From: Prorocentrum cordatum
Lineage: Eukaryota > Sar > Dinophyceae > Prorocentrales > Prorocentraceae
Assembly (NCBI GenBank): GCA_963575745.1
Contig: CAUYUJ010020149.1
Span: forward strand, 89,121-153,120
DNA length: 64,000 nt
Direction: 5' to 3'
Shown: positions 10,443 to 22,315 of the stretch, one piece after another
How positions within the stretch are numbered: the first letter of the stretch is position 1
Layout of the letters: every line of letters starts with the position of its first letter
Position numbers and translations under genes: made by a program
The notes under the pieces: model-generated
Database searches by the model: none
Told to the model about the DNA's origin: nothing
The model's input: only the letters and a program-made list of their open reading frames with translations

Positions 10443-10935
10443 GTCGCGGCGGCGGCTGGCGGTGCGAGACCCCCGAGGGATCCCACGCCGAGCCACAAGG
10501 TGGCTGCGCTTCCTTGATGGCCCTGGGGGCCCGAAGCTGGCCCCCGGAGACCCCGAACCGAGGAGGCCGGCGGGAAAAAGCTGGCCGCCTCGATTTGGTC
10601 TGTCGCGCCAGAAGTCCTCAGAGCTCTGCCGCTCCGCTGCCGAGAGCTCATCGGGAGGGACCTGCCGCTGGGCGGTGGCACCCCCGAGCGTCTTTCCCCC
10701 CCCCCTCCGCGATGGGTTCTCGGCGGCGGTGGTCTCTGTTGTTCCTCTGGGGCCTGGGCTTCCGCCGCTCTGTCGCTGCCAGCCGGCCAGCGGCCCGCCT
10801 CCCCCAAACGCAGCCCCTCGACGCGCGCACGGAGATCGACCGCATCCTGGCCGCGGAGGCTCCCGAGGACGAAGGGTAGCCAGCGCGCGCGCGCGCGTGC
10901 GCTGCGCGGGGGAGCTAAGGGAGGAGGAAGGACGA
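10171..10935. other. GC-rich segment with GGC and GTC arrays
   Basis: Contains (GCG/GGC)n at 10345-10383 and (GTC)n at 10383-10446, embedded in GC-rich sequence. The 237-codon plus frame and the 358- and 511-codon minus frames are held open by these arrays. The 3' end (10879-10905) is a GCGCGC alternating tract. Confidence 0.7.
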
Positions 10936-10939
10936 TAGT

Positions 10940-11055
10940 CATTATGATAATGAGGCTGATGATGACGACGGTGGTGCTGATGGTAATGGCGGTGGTGATG
11001 ATGCTGATGACCGGGATGATCATGAGGAGGAGGAGGAACAGGAAGAGGAGGACGA
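10940..11055. repeat. GATGATG / GAGGAG tract
   Basis: Degenerate ATGATG triplets (10945-11020) followed by a short GAGGAGGAGG stretch. Confidence 0.9.
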
Positions 11056-11139
11056 CCAGAGTAGACCCAATATGCATCAGCGATGCTGCGATACACCCTC
11101 CCGTCCCAAAATTCCTCTCCATACGTCCATGCAAGGCTT

Positions 11140-11930
11140 CCGTTTCGCTTCAAAAAGCGCCCCCTTCGAAATATCACCACCCAATGGGCCTGCCGTTCAG
11201 GCGAGAGGTTGCTTTGAAAAGGAGCCGCCTTGCATCCGTCTAGTGCGTAGTGAGGGACCCGAACAGGTATGAGCATACAGTGCAGCGATGTGTCCAGCGA
11301 CGTCTCTTGTGGAAAAAGGATCGCCCCAAATTCGTGAACCTGCTGTGCGACCTTGCGCTTCGGGTCATGACCTTCGAGGGGGTTCTCAAGCGAGAGCCCC
11401 ATTTTGAAAACGAGCCGTCCTCCATCCGGGCAGCTGCTACACATGTTGTGAGGAAGCCTGATTGCGACCGAGTTCTTTCCATCGCGATGCGATTCTTTGT
11501 GACTACTTGCAATGCACGCGTCTCGCTGTGCTCGCTTGTCAGTGTTTCGCGCGGTTGGGGCAGCCCTCTTGTGGGGCAGCGCTTTTCCCGATCTTTCTTT
11601 CCTGGTTGTTTTCTGTGCTACCACCTGTTGTCAGGAGATCTCAAGCGAGAGCTCCATTTTGAAAGGATCCCGCCCTCCATCCTTGCACATGTTTGAAACT
11701 TTACAGACGAATGTGCGCGACGCAGAGGCCAGAGTCCCATTTCGAAGAGGCGCCGCCCTTCATCTCAGTAGCTGGTGCGTGCTTTTGAGGCGGATGTGCG
11801 CGAAGCTAATGCGAGGGGCTGTATTTGAAAACGATATGTGCTGCATCCTTGTGACTGTTGCTAGCTTTTAGACGAAAGTGCGCGGCGCTAAGGCGAGATC
11901 ACAATTTTCAAACGACCCCTTCCCTCATCA
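11140..11930. repeat. Degenerate CAAGCGAGAGC...TTTTGAAA repeat
   Basis: At least five loose copies of a unit with CTCAAGCGAGAGC, CCATTTTGAAAACGAGCC and CCTCCATCC elements occur near 11150, 11210, 11380, 11640 and 11820. Spacing is about 60-260 bp. The CTCAAGCGAGAG core resembles the core of arrays at 26.1-26.5, 34.6-35.1, 38.4-39.3, 45.5-45.9 and 54.8-57.6 kb. Confidence 0.5.
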
Positions 11931-12867
11931 CCCTCAACTTAGGCTTGGGGTGCCATCGTCGTGCTCATCGGCGATCCCAACCAACTTGCCCCTGGTACAG
12001 CATTCCTACCATGGCCGTTTCATAGTCAGCGCCACCCCGAGATGGTCACCCTCCTGCACAAGAGCCGCCGCACTGACCTCGCAGGATGGCCCCCCGGGCC
12101 CTACTAAGACGGGCAACTCGAAGGGGTGGTCCAGCCCTCGTCCCTAGCATCCTCTGGGTCACCTGCACCGTGGGGAACCTTCTTGACTCCTACGACGAGG
12201 GGTCCATCGTCCGCCAGGTCCACCCGTCTTCCGCCCCGTCCAGCCGCTCTTGGGATGAGCAGCGAATCCCCCCCCGCCAGGCCTAGGCGGCTTCTACTCC
12301 TTGCCCTCCTGGCGGGGGCCCGTGTCGGGGGGGTGGCCCCCTCCGCGCGCCTCGGGCGCGCGCGCGCGGCCGCGGCCGCGCGAACAGCTTCGTCCAACGG
12401 GACATCGAGCTGCGAGCGAAGCGAAGCGAATCCCCCCCCCGCCGAGGGCGGCTCGTTGCCCTGTTCTCCTCCCTCCGTACGGCGCTACCGCGATGGCACT
12501 TCTCTTGGCCGCTGGGGAACCCCACCGGGAGGCAACCACCGCCTCCTTGTCTGCGCCATGTCGCTGGTAACGGGCACCGCTCCCCACAGTGTGGCAGCGG
12601 GAACTGCTGCCAGTTTCGGTTAATCACCGACATCACAATCGCATAGCGTTCCGCCTGCGTCAGGAAGGCCTCTCCCTTGGTCTCGCCGCCACTTAGAGGG
12701 AGATGTCTCTGCTTCTCCGCAGCGGCAACGAGCCCCCCCCCCTTGTATGAGCAACGTGATGGCGGCGACGAGCCCCCCGACGACGCGCAGCTCGACGGCA
12801 CGTCGCGGAGGTTTTAACACCCGCTCCCGCCGAGGCCGAGGGCACCCCAACCAGCACCGCGCGGAGG

Positions 12868-12870
<3 letters not shown>
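11931..12870. other. Unassigned segment
   Basis: GC-rich unique sequence with frames open on both strands. Two related blocks beginning ATCCCCCCCC around 12265 and 12430 repeat a short CCTCCTTGCC-type sequence. No gene recognised. Confidence 0.4.
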
Positions 12871-13366
<496 letters not shown>

Positions 13367-13529
13367 GACTTTGAGCGCACTCGTTCTGTGATAGCGGCAG
13401 GTGAGTTTTTGTCGTCGAAGTGCAGGGCAAGTGGGTCCGCAGCCCAGGGCACTCGGGCCCGAGCAGGGCTTGCAAGATCAGCCTGGCAGCTGCTTCGGCA
13501 GCTGCGCCTCGCATCGCACCTCAACTGGC

Positions 13530-13737
13530 ATGGCCTACCTTCCAGAGAAAGGGAACGGCCATCCAGGTGGACGCGCTGAGCTCGCACATGATGGAGAAGT
13601 ACTGACCCGTGATCAGTCGGTCACGGGTGAGATTCGACGCGTGCTGAAAGATTACCCTCCGGGCACGCAGACCTTTCGTGAACTTATACAGAATGCGGAC
13701 GATGCTGGTGCTGAGCGCGTGAAGTTCATCTTGGCGC
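13530..13737 (+). CDS. Sacsin-like protein, exon 1 (start of ATPase domain, repeat A)
   Basis: First recognisable coding exon of a sacsin-family gene. It carries the N-box of the GHKL/Hsp90-type ATPase in the characteristic sacsin context, [18 protein letters not shown] followed by ADDAGA, with the Glu, Asn and Asp (N+3) that in this fold contact Mg-ATP. Sacsin proteins are chaperone-like co-factors with repeated Hsp90-type domains; activity here is inferred from family. I use the Met at 13530 as provisional start. The frame is open upstream to 13401, and a strong CAG|GTGAGT donor at 13400/13401 suggests a preceding (perhaps 5' UTR) exon. The end is a GT donor at 13738 in phase 1. Joining to 24272 gives 27 residues between the DAGA motif and the YND motif, the same as in repeat B. 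Confidence 0.8.
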
Positions 13738-13759
13738 GTGACCGGATCTGCTGGGCCCA

Positions 13760-14640
13760 AAGACACACGCATTCACACACACACGCACGTTCGCACACAT
13801 ACACACAACCGGACACACACACACACACACGTACGCACGCACGCACGTACGCACACACAGACAGACAGAGACAGACACACACAAACACGCACGCACGCAT
13901 GCACGCACGCACGCGCACACGCACGCACGCACGCATGCAAGCACGCATGCACGCACGCACACACACAAACACACACGCACACACACACACCCGCACACAA
14001 ACATACAGACACACACGCACGCACGCACGCACGTACGCACGCAGGCACACAGACACAGACACAGACGCAAACACAGGCACAGGCAGAGACACAGACACAG
14101 ACACACACACACACACACCCGAGCATTTACACACGCACACACACACACACACACGCACACACACGCACACACGCACACAAACACACTCGCATACGCACGC
14201 GCACGCACACGCACACGTACACGCACATGCACACGCACACGCACGCGCACACGCTCGCGCACGCGCACGCACACAAGTACACGCACGCGCACGCGCACAC
14301 ACACACACACGCACACATCACACAACAATCAACACACAACACATGTCGCACAACACACAGCGCAAAACACATAACACACAACACACACACACCACACAAC
14401 ACATCTCACAACGCACAACACACAACACACAAACCACAACACAACACACAGCACACAACACACAGCAGTCACAACACACAACACACAACACACAACACAC
14501 AGCACAACACAAATTACACTGCACAACACATACCAAATACGACGACAAACACACAACACATACACCATGCAAACACAGACACAGACACAGACACAGACAT
14601 AAACACCGACACAAACACACACACACGGACACATACACAG
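13760..14640. repeat. CACACG / CACAA arrays
   Basis: ACACGCACGCACG-type repeats (13760-14310), then ACAACACAC repeats (14310-14560), then GACACA hexamers (14575-14640). The minus-strand Cys/Val-rich frames and the plus-strand His/Thr-rich frames are artefacts. The 464-codon frame starting at 13401 is real only up to the splice site. Confidence 0.95.
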
Positions 14641-15325
14641 ACACCCAAGAGGCCCACAAGACAGCCCCAGCGAGGCCCAAAAGGCCCCAAGACGCTCAAG
14701 AGCGCCCCAACAGGGCCCGAGATGGCTTGAAGATGGCCGAAGAGGGCCCCAAGAGGGTCTTCAAGAGGCAAACACCGGCCTATTTCCATTCGTAAAGCAT
14801 ACATTTTCAGCATGCTCGTTTGCTTGGTCCTCACAGTGCCCCAGACGCCCCCGAGCCCCACGACAGCCCAAGAGAGACCCAAGAGGGCCCACGACGGCCC
14901 AAACGGGTCGTCCTGTGAGGCTCACGGAACCCCCTCAGGACGGCCCAAGAGGCCCCAAAGCCGGCCCAGGAGGCCCCCAAGACGGCCTCAGGAAGGCCCA
15001 AGAGGGCCTCGTTCGAAATCATGTTCCCGGAAGCCTCTCTGGGAACATGATTTCCGGTCTTCTAGGACGCCCAAGAGGGCCCCAGGACGGCCCCAAAAGG
15101 GCCCTAAAAGGACCTTCAAAAAGGCCCGGATGGCCACAGTTCGTTGATTTGCGTGAGTTGTTGTTGGATTGCTTCCGCGCAAAGGAGACGGAGAGGGCGA
15201 AGGAGGAGGAGGAGGAGGAGGAGGAGGAAGAGGAGAAGAAGGAGGAGGCAGGGAGGAGGAGTGGAGGGGAGGAGGGGGGGAGAGAAGAGGAGGCTCGAGG
15301 GCGATCGACGACTGGCGACGGTGAT

Positions 15326-15391
<66 letters not shown>

Positions 15392-17700
15392 TCGACGACG
15401 ATCGACGACGATCGACGACGGTCGACGACCGACAACGACGACGATCGACGACGATGACAACAGTCGACGCCGCCGATCGACGATCGACGGCGACGACGAC
15501 GGCCACGCCGACGGCGGCGACGCTGCCCGCGTGACAGCCCAAGAGGCACACAAGACAGCCTCATCGAGGCCCCAGAGGGCCCCAAGACGTCCAAGAGCGC
15601 CCCAAGAGGGCCCGAGATGGCTTGAAGATGGCCGAAGAGGGCCCCAACAGGGCCTTCAAGAGGCAGAACTTTGCCCATTCCTCTTGTAAAACGTACAATT
15701 TCAGCATACTCGCTTGCTTCGTCCTCAGAGTGGCCCCCGAGGAGCGCCAAGACGGCCCAAGACGGCCCAAAAGGCCCCAAAGCCGGCCCAGGAGGCCCCC
15801 AATACGGCCTTAGGGAGGCCCAAGAGGGTTTCGTTCGAAATCATGTTCCCGGAAGCTTCTCCGGGAACACGATTTCCGGGTTCCCAGGACGCCCAAGAGG
15901 GCCCCAGGACGGCCCCAAAAGGGCCCTAAAATGACATTCAAAAATTCCCAGAGGGCCATAGTTCGCTGATTTGCGCGAAATGTTGTTGGATTTATTCCGC
16001 GCGGAGGAGACGGAGAGGGCGGAGGAGGAGGAGGAGAAGGAGGAGGGGGAGGAGGAAGAGGAAGAGGAGAAGGAGGAGGCGGGGAGGAGGAGTGCAGGGG
16101 AGGAGGGGGGAGAGAGGAGGAGGAGGCTCGAGGGCGATCGACGATCGGCGACGACGACCGGCGACGGTGATTCACGACGACGACGACGACCACGACGACA
16201 ACCGATGACGATCGACGGTGATGACAACAGTCGACGCCGCCGATCGATGATCGACGGCGACGACGACGACGGCCACGCCGACGGCGGCGACGCTGTCCGA
16301 CAGCCTCAGCGAGGCCCAAGGGGGCCCCAAGACGTCCAAGAGCGCCTCAAGAGGGCCCGAGATGGTTTGAAGCTGGCCGAAGAGGGCCTTCAAGAAGCAA
16401 AAATCGGCCCACTCCGTTGTACAACGTACGTTTTCAGCATATTTGCTTGCTTGGTCCTCACAGTGCCCCAGACGCCCCCGAGCCCCAAGACAGCCCAAGA
16501 GAGACCCAAGAGGGCCCAAGACGGCCCAAAAGGGTCCTAAGACGGCCCCGAAAGGCCTTAAATGGACGTTCGAAAAGGCCCGGAGGGCCATAGTTCGCTG
16601 ATTCGCGCGAGATGTTGTTGGATTTCTTCCGCGCGGAGGAGACGGAGAGGGCGAAGGAGGAGGAGGAGGAGGAGGAGGAGAAGGAAGAGGAGAAGGAGGA
16701 GAAGGCGGGGAGGAGGAGTGGAGGGGAGGAGGGGGGGAGAGAGGAGGAGGCTCGAGGGCGATCGACGATCGGCGACGACGACCGGCGACGGTGACTGACG
16801 ACGACGACGACGACGGTCGACGACCGACGACGACGACGACGTCGATAGACGACGATGACACAGTCGACGTCGCCGATCGACGATCGACGGCGACGACGAC
16901 GACGGCCGCGCCGACGGCGGCGACGCTGTCCGCGTGCGCAGAGCCACCCTGGACCCAGTCTTTTCTGCATCGTTCGAAATCCTGTCCCCGGAAGCGTCTC
17001 CGGGAACATGGTTTCAGGAGGAGGAGGAGGAGGAAGAGGAAGAGGAGGCAGATTAGGAGGAGGAGGAGGAAGGGGAGGAGGAGGAGGAGGAGAGGAGGAA
17101 GAGGGGGCGGGAGGGCTCGGGGCCGATCGACGATCGGCGACGGTGATCGGCGACGGTGACGATGACGACGACGGTCGTCGACGGCGACGACCGGCGACGA
17201 CGACGACGATGGACGACGATGGCAACAGTTGACGCCGCCAATTGGCGAACGGCGACGACGACGACGTCTTCACAGTGCCGCCCCGAGGAGCCCCAAGACG
17301 GCCCAAGAGGGACCCAAGATGACCCATGGGAGCTACAAGCCAGCCCAGAGAGCCCCAAAAGGCACCCAACAGAGCCACAACGGGGGCAAGCAGAGCTGCC
17401 TATAGAGATTCTCGGGAGGCCTCTTCCGCAGCGTCCGAAATCATGCTCCCCGAAGCCTCTATCGGAACATGATTTCCGGGTTCCCAGGGCGCCCAAGGGG
17501 GCCCTAAGACGGCCCCGACAAGTCCTAAAATAACGCCCGAAAAACCCGGAGGGGCACAGTTCGTTGATTTCCGCGACATGTTGTTGGATTTCTTGCACGC
17601 GGAGGAGGTGGGGGAGGAGGAAGAGGAAGAGGAAAGGAGGAAGAGGAGATGGACGAGGAGGAGGAGGAGGAAGAGGAGAACGAGGGGGGGAGGGGGGGGT
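14641..17700. repeat. Megasatellite, about four units of 0.5-0.9 kb
   Basis: Each unit has the same order: GGCCCAAGA tract; a ~80-bp core including TTTTCAGCATGCTCGTTTGC; another GGCCCAAGA tract; a hairpin near ATCATGTTCCCGGAAGC; a block like TTGTTGTTGGATTTCTTCCG; a GAG array; a GAC array; and CGACGGCGACGACGACGGCC. Units begin near 14641, 15535, 16295 and 17270, with a shortened partial unit at about 16925-17270. The large overlapping frames on both strands come from the GAG/GAC arrays. Confidence 0.8.
15018..15056. repeat. Perfect 12-bp inverted repeat in megasatellite unit 1
   Basis: AATCATGTTCCC at 15018-15029 and its exact complement GGGAACATGATT, separated by about 12 bases. Related hairpins occur at about 15838-15878 (longer, one mismatch), 16977-17015 and 17437-17479. 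The position in the unit is constant. Confidence 0.85.
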
Positions 17701-17748
17701 GGAGAGAGAAGGGGGGCGGGGGGAGGAGGAGGGGAGAGGGATGATGAC

Positions 17749-17794
<46 letters not shown>

Positions 17795-18349
17795 CTGATG
17801 GTGGTGATGATGATGATGATGATGGGGAGGAGAGAAGGAGGAGGAGGAGGAGGAGGAGGAGGAAGAGGAGGAGGAGGAGGAGGAACGGGAGAGGGGGAGA
17901 GGAGGAGGAGGAGAGGAGGAGGAGGAGAAGGACGAGGAGGAGGAGGCGGAGGAGGAGGAGGAGGAGGAGGAGGAGGAGGAGGAGAGGGGCGGAGGAGGAG
18001 GAGGGGCAGGAGGAGGGGAGGAGGATGCGGCGGAAGAGGAGAAAAGGAGGAGGAAGAGGAAGAGGGAGGCCTCCCCCGAGTGTTCCCTTTATCCGATGTG
18101 GCTCAATGCTTGGGCGGCGTCGCAGTGCCGTTTTTCGCGAGCCATGTAGTCTGAACAGGAGGGGGGGAAGGAGGAATGAGAGGAGGAGGAGGAGGAGGAG
18201 GAGGAGGAGGAGGAGAGGAGGAGGAGGGGGGGAGGAGGAGGACGAGGAGGAGGAGGAGGCGAGGAGGAGGAGGAGGAAAAGGAGGAGGAGGGCAGGAGGA
18301 GGAGAGGGAGGATGAGGAGGTGGAGGAGGAGGAGGAAACATGATGAAGA

Positions 18350-18381
<32 letters not shown>

Positions 18382-18382
18382 C

Positions 18383-18417
<35 letters not shown>

Positions 18418-18700
18418 GATGATGATGGTGATGATGATGTGATGATGATGATGGAGGAGGAGGATGGAGGAGGAGGAGGAGGAGAGGGAGGAGAGGATGT
18501 GTGGAGGAGGAGGAGGAGGGAGGAGAGGAGGGAAAATCGGTGGAGAAGGAGGAGGAGGCGGAGGAGGAGGAAGAGGAGGATGAGGAGGAGGAGGGGAGGA
18601 AGGGGGCGGAGGAAGAGGAAGGGGGAAAAGGAGGGGACGATGGGGGGAGGAGGAAGAGTAGGAGGAGAGGAGCAAGAGCAGGGGGAAAGAGGAGGACGAG
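17701..18700. repeat. GGA and ATG triplet arrays
   Basis: About 1 kb of GGAGGA triplets with two internal ATGATG blocks (17745-17825 and 18340-18460). A short break of normal sequence lies at 18066-18150. The 437-codon minus-strand frame consists of Pro/Ser/Leu homopolymers. Confidence 0.95.
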
Positions 18701-18863
18701 GAAGAGGTGTCATTTTCGGCCGCCTCGGGCCGCCTGGGGGTGAGGAGCGCCCAAAAGCTTTTTCGAACCACGACCGCGAAACTCGACGAATAACCGAAGT
18801 GCATTCAGCCTTGAACCTCCTCGTCCGTTGTTTGGCCGTTGCCCCGGGCGAAGCTAGAGCCTA

Positions 18864-18915
18864 AGCGCGCGCGTAGCGCGCGCGTGGTTCTAGTGTATAT
18901 ATATATATATATATG
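18864..18915. repeat. GCGCGCG palindrome and (TA)n
   Basis: GCGCGCGTAGCGCGCGC at about 18866-18882 is a near-perfect palindrome, followed 12 bases later by (TA)n at 18896-18914. Confidence 0.85.
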
Positions 18916-18924
18916 TAGCATAAC

Positions 18925-19290
18925 CGCTTTTGGGGTCTTCGCAGCGTGGAAGACGGTCCGATGGGTTCCCGATATCGCCCCCAGACGGCCCAAAAGGCCC
19001 CCCATAGGGGTTGAAGACGGCCCAAGAGGGCCCCAAGACTGCCCCATAAAGGCCCGAGTCTGTCACAAGAAGCCCAAGATGCCCCCAGAAGTCCCCAAGA
19101 GAGACCCACGAAAGCCATGGGAGACCCCCAACAAGGCCACTGGAGGCCCCCAAGAGGACCCTAGTTGGCTTCAGAAGACCTCTGGAGGGCCCCAGCTCCT
19201 CAAGACGGCCCAAGAAGGCCCCAAGACGGCCCGAGAGGGCCCCAGGACGGCCCAAAAGAGCTCCAAAAACGCCCGGACGGCGTTCTACTA
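18925..19290. repeat. GGCCCAAGA-rich element, homologous to 62440-62800
   Basis: Begins with a core (CTTCGCAGCGTGGAAGACGG, then CCCGATATCGCCCCCAGACGG) followed by GGCCCCAAGA units, and ends near CCAAAAACGCCCGGACGGCG. The same order and end sequences are found at 62.44-62.80 kb on the same strand, so these are two copies of one ~370-bp element. Confidence 0.75.
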
Positions 19291-19734
19291 CGAAGTACAT
19301 CGAACTGACCCGACGAGTTTGGTTCCACGCTTGAGGCTTGAGGTTTCAATTCCTTGATCGAGAGACAAGTCATGGATCTAGATTCGAAGATCGACGATCG
19401 ATCCTGTGTGCCTGGGGCCCTCCAGGCAGTCAGGAAGCGACCACACATCGATTTGCTCGGAACTACTGCGACTTCTTCGGCGTGTCATGGGAACGCTCCT
19501 TACTTCCTGAAAAGACCTTCTCGCGTGATCAATCATCCTTCTCCCCCCGCTCCTGCGCACAAGCGTGCAAAAGCATCGGGCGAACGCGGTGTCAGCAGGC
19601 ACCAGGGATATCAGAAAAATGAGATGGTCGCCCGTCCAGGCCTCGAAATCCCCTTTGCTGAAGCAAGCGGTGATTTATTGTTTTGCCGGGGAAGCTTTCG
19701 GAACAAGGCGCACGGCGCAAGGCGCCAATGCACA
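19291..19734. other. Unassigned unique segment in intron 1
   Basis: Normal-complexity sequence with plus frames 19338-19622 and 19354-19815, which run into the TATG array. No domain is recognisable and no splice logic links it to the sacsin frame. Confidence 0.4.
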
Positions 19735-19990
19735 TATGTCTATGTATATGTTTATGTGTGTATATGTGTATGTATATGTATATGCACATGTACAGGTATA
19801 CATATATATGTATAGATGCATGCGCATATGTATATGTATGCGTACATGCGTATGTATTTGTAGATGTGTTTGCACATGTATATGTATATGCATTTGTGTA
19901 TGTACATACGTATATGTTTATGTAGGCACATATACGTATGTATGTATGCATGTACGTATGTATGCATGCATGTATATATATATATATACA
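19735..19990. repeat. TATG / TATACA array
   Basis: GTATATGTATATGCACATG-type degenerate tetranucleotides followed by (TA)n. Confidence 0.95.
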
Positions 19991-19997
19991 TTTATAA

Positions 19998-20083
19998 GGG
20001 AGAGGGAACGAGAGAGAGAGAGAGAGAAAGAGATAATCAACAAACAACGAGAGCGAGAGAGAGATAAATAACACAAGAGAAAA

Positions 20084-20140
<57 letters not shown>

Positions 20141-20141
20141 A

Positions 20142-20183
<42 letters not shown>

Positions 20184-20216
20184 CGAGAAAGAGAAAGAGA
20201 AAGAGAGAAAGAGAGA
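19998..20216. repeat. (GA)n array
   Basis: About 220 bases of GAGAGA with AAAGAG interruptions, directly after the TATG array. Confidence 0.97.
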
Positions 20217-20254
20217 TTATAGTGGCCTCCGGCCAGTGCCGCCAATTTGAGGCG

Positions 20255-20780
20255 CTCCCGATGGTGCTCGGGTTCGCTTGGGGGCCTCTGGGTTGTCTTG
20301 GGGTCTTCCTGGGGCCGTCGTAGGAGGATGCCTCTTGAGGGGGTCTTTGGGCCTCTATGGGGCTTCTTGGAAGCTTTTTTGGCTGTCTTAGGGCGTCCCT
20401 GGCCCGTCGGACGCCTTCGGAAGCCGTTTTGGGCGCCTCGCTGTGCCGTCTGTGAGCACTTTGGGGGCGCTTCAGGGCCGTCTTGGAGGCTATCTTGGCC
20501 GTCTTGGGGGCATATGCGGCCGTCTTGTCACCCTCTTAGGGCCGTCTTAGGAGCCTCTTGGAGGCCTCTGGGGCGATCTTGGGTGCCTCTGGGGCCGTCA
20601 GAATGACGAAAAGAATGAAGCGGCCAAATCTTTCAAACGCATGTTGAAAATCTATGATTTGAGCCTCTTCGGGCCTTTTTTGGAGGGCATCCTGGGCCAC
20701 CTTGGGTGCATCTTGAGCCGTCCGGCAAAGATCTGGCGGCCATCTCGGTCTCTCTGGCCCCCGCGGGGGTACTTTGGCGG
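20255..20780. repeat. GGCCCAAGA-rich element, reverse orientation, with core
   Basis: TTGGGGCC/TCTTGGGCC units on both sides of a central core at about 20595-20665 (GACGAAAAGAATGAAGCGGC ... GTTGAAAATCTATGATTTG). The core lies between the arms, as in related elements at 14.78, 15.67, 16.39, 21.74 and 47.30 kb. Confidence 0.7.
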
Positions 20781-20940
20781 ATTCTTGCGTTTCCCAGCCC
20801 CGCCCTCAAAGCGGAGCACAGGCGGAGCAGGCCCCCCCCCCTTCCCTTCCCGTCAGAGCCACCCTTCCCTCCGTCAGAGCTGAAGCTCAGGTTGTGGGCT
20901 GCAGATTCGGCTCTTAGAAACTCTCACGCCAGATCGGCGG

Positions 20941-20942
20941 AC

Positions 20943-20998
<56 letters not shown>
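20941..20998. repeat. (TA)n-(GA)n compound microsatellite
   Basis: A pure TA run of about 22 bases is joined directly to a pure GA run of about 36 bases. Confidence 0.97.
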
Positions 20999-20999
<1 letters not shown>

Positions 21000-21224
21000 C
21001 GGACACATACAAGGAGTTATGGTTTCCCATCCTTTTCCACACGAGCTCAGCGCAACCCCAAGTCCTCATGACTCGCGTATCCCCTCCAGCCGATCAAGAA
21101 ACGATCGCCAGGTGATTTGCCCTGATCAGGGAACTGTATGAGCATCCAGTGGAACAGACAGGTGAGTCAGCCGTCAAGCCGAACCAGCCTGAACACATCC
21201 AGGACTGGAACTGCTGAGACTGCC

Positions 21225-21460
21225 GTCGGAGGAGGAGGAGGAGGATGTGGAGGAGAACGTAGAGAAGGGGAGGAGGGATGAGGATGACGAAATAGGTGAG
21301 AGGAGGAGGGTGATGATGATGAGGATGAGGAGCAGGAGGAGGAGGAGGAGGAACTGGAGCAAGATCAGGAGGAGGACTGAGGACGAATGGGGCGACGAAT
21401 AACAAGGACAGCAGGAGGAGCTGAAGGAGGAGGAGGAGGAGGACGACGACGGCAGGAGTC
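21225..21460. repeat. GAG-rich tract
   Basis: GGAGGAGGAGGATGAGG-type degenerate triplets. Confidence 0.85.
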
Positions 21461-21479
21461 AACCATGAAGAACTTCGCG

Positions 21480-22110
21480 GATGCTTCGCTCCAAGAACTG
21501 CGACCAAGACTCTTGGAGCCATCTTGAAGCCCCATTGGGGCAATTTTCGGAGTTCTCGTGGCCTTCTTGAGTTGGGAGAGCCTTAATTGGCCGTGCCCTG
21601 TCAGAGCCTGAAATATCGCCTCTTCGAGCCCTCTTAGGGCGCTCTTGAGGTGCTCTTGGGCGCTCTTTGGGTCGTCTGGGCTTTCTTGGGGCTCTCCAGG
21701 GTGATCTTGTAGCCATTTTGAGGCCTCGGAGGCCCATCGGACGCAAAACGGCAAGAAGTCTCAACACATTGAAAGACTTTGGGTTTGAGTGGTTATGGCG
21801 TCTTGGGGGGCCTCATGGGGGGCCTTTTGTGGGGCCTCTCAGCGGGCATCTTAGGGGACCTCTCGGAGACGTCTTGAATACTTTTTCTAGAGCCTCTTGA
21901 GGCTTCTTGGATGGTTCTGGGGGCCTCCTGGGAGCTTCTCGGGGGCGTCTTGGAGGTCTCTCTGAAGACTCTTACGGGTCGGTTGGGGGCCTCTGGAGGG
22001 GCTCTCGGGACCATCTTGGAGGGGAGGCTTTCAGCGGTCTGGTGACGGCGCATTTTAATTGATACTTCTGGGCGATCTTGGAGGGCTCTTGGTCCGTCCT
22101 AGATGCTGTT
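21480..22110. repeat. GGCCCAAGA-rich element, reverse orientation, with core
   Basis: TCTTGGGGCC-like units flank a core at about 21735-21795 (GACGCAAAACGGCAAGAAGT ... AAAGACTTTGGGTTTGAG). The layout matches the element at 20.26-20.78 kb. Confidence 0.65.
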
Positions 22111-22149
22111 CTTACCCAAGCAGTGCTTGCACTAAGGGGTTTTGTGCTT

Positions 22150-22315
22150 TTGTTTTCCGGAATTGGATGGGCAGGGTTTCGCGTGGTGTTTGGCTGGTGC
22201 CTGGTTGGTGCCCGCCCGTGGATGCCTGGTGGGCGCCCCGTTTGCCGGGTCGGTGTAGCGGGATACCGCTTGCTGCCCGCCCGTGGGCGCCTCGTGGGCG
22301 CCCCGCGCGTTGAGT
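22150..22315. other. GC-rich segment with GTGGGCGCC repeats
   Basis: GGTGCCCGCCCGTGGATGCC and CTGCCCGCCCGTGGGCGCC are two copies of a short GC-rich unit. The block at 23530-23660 (GGTGGGCGCGCGGTGGCCC) is similar in composition. No RNA gene recognised. Confidence 0.4.

Noticed and set aside
10089-11624. 511-codon minus-strand open frame
   Set aside because: Held open by GAC, GCC and GAG arrays; overlapping frames on both strands are equally long, which is typical of GC-rich repeats.
13738-14795. In-frame continuation of sacsin exon 1 into His/Thr-rich sequence
   Set aside because: The sequence after 13737 is a CA-type array, the family alignment continues only at 24272, and a GT donor lies at the boundary.
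17400-18713. 437-codon minus-strand open frame
   Set aside because: Consists of Pro, Ser and Leu homopolymers from the GGA array.
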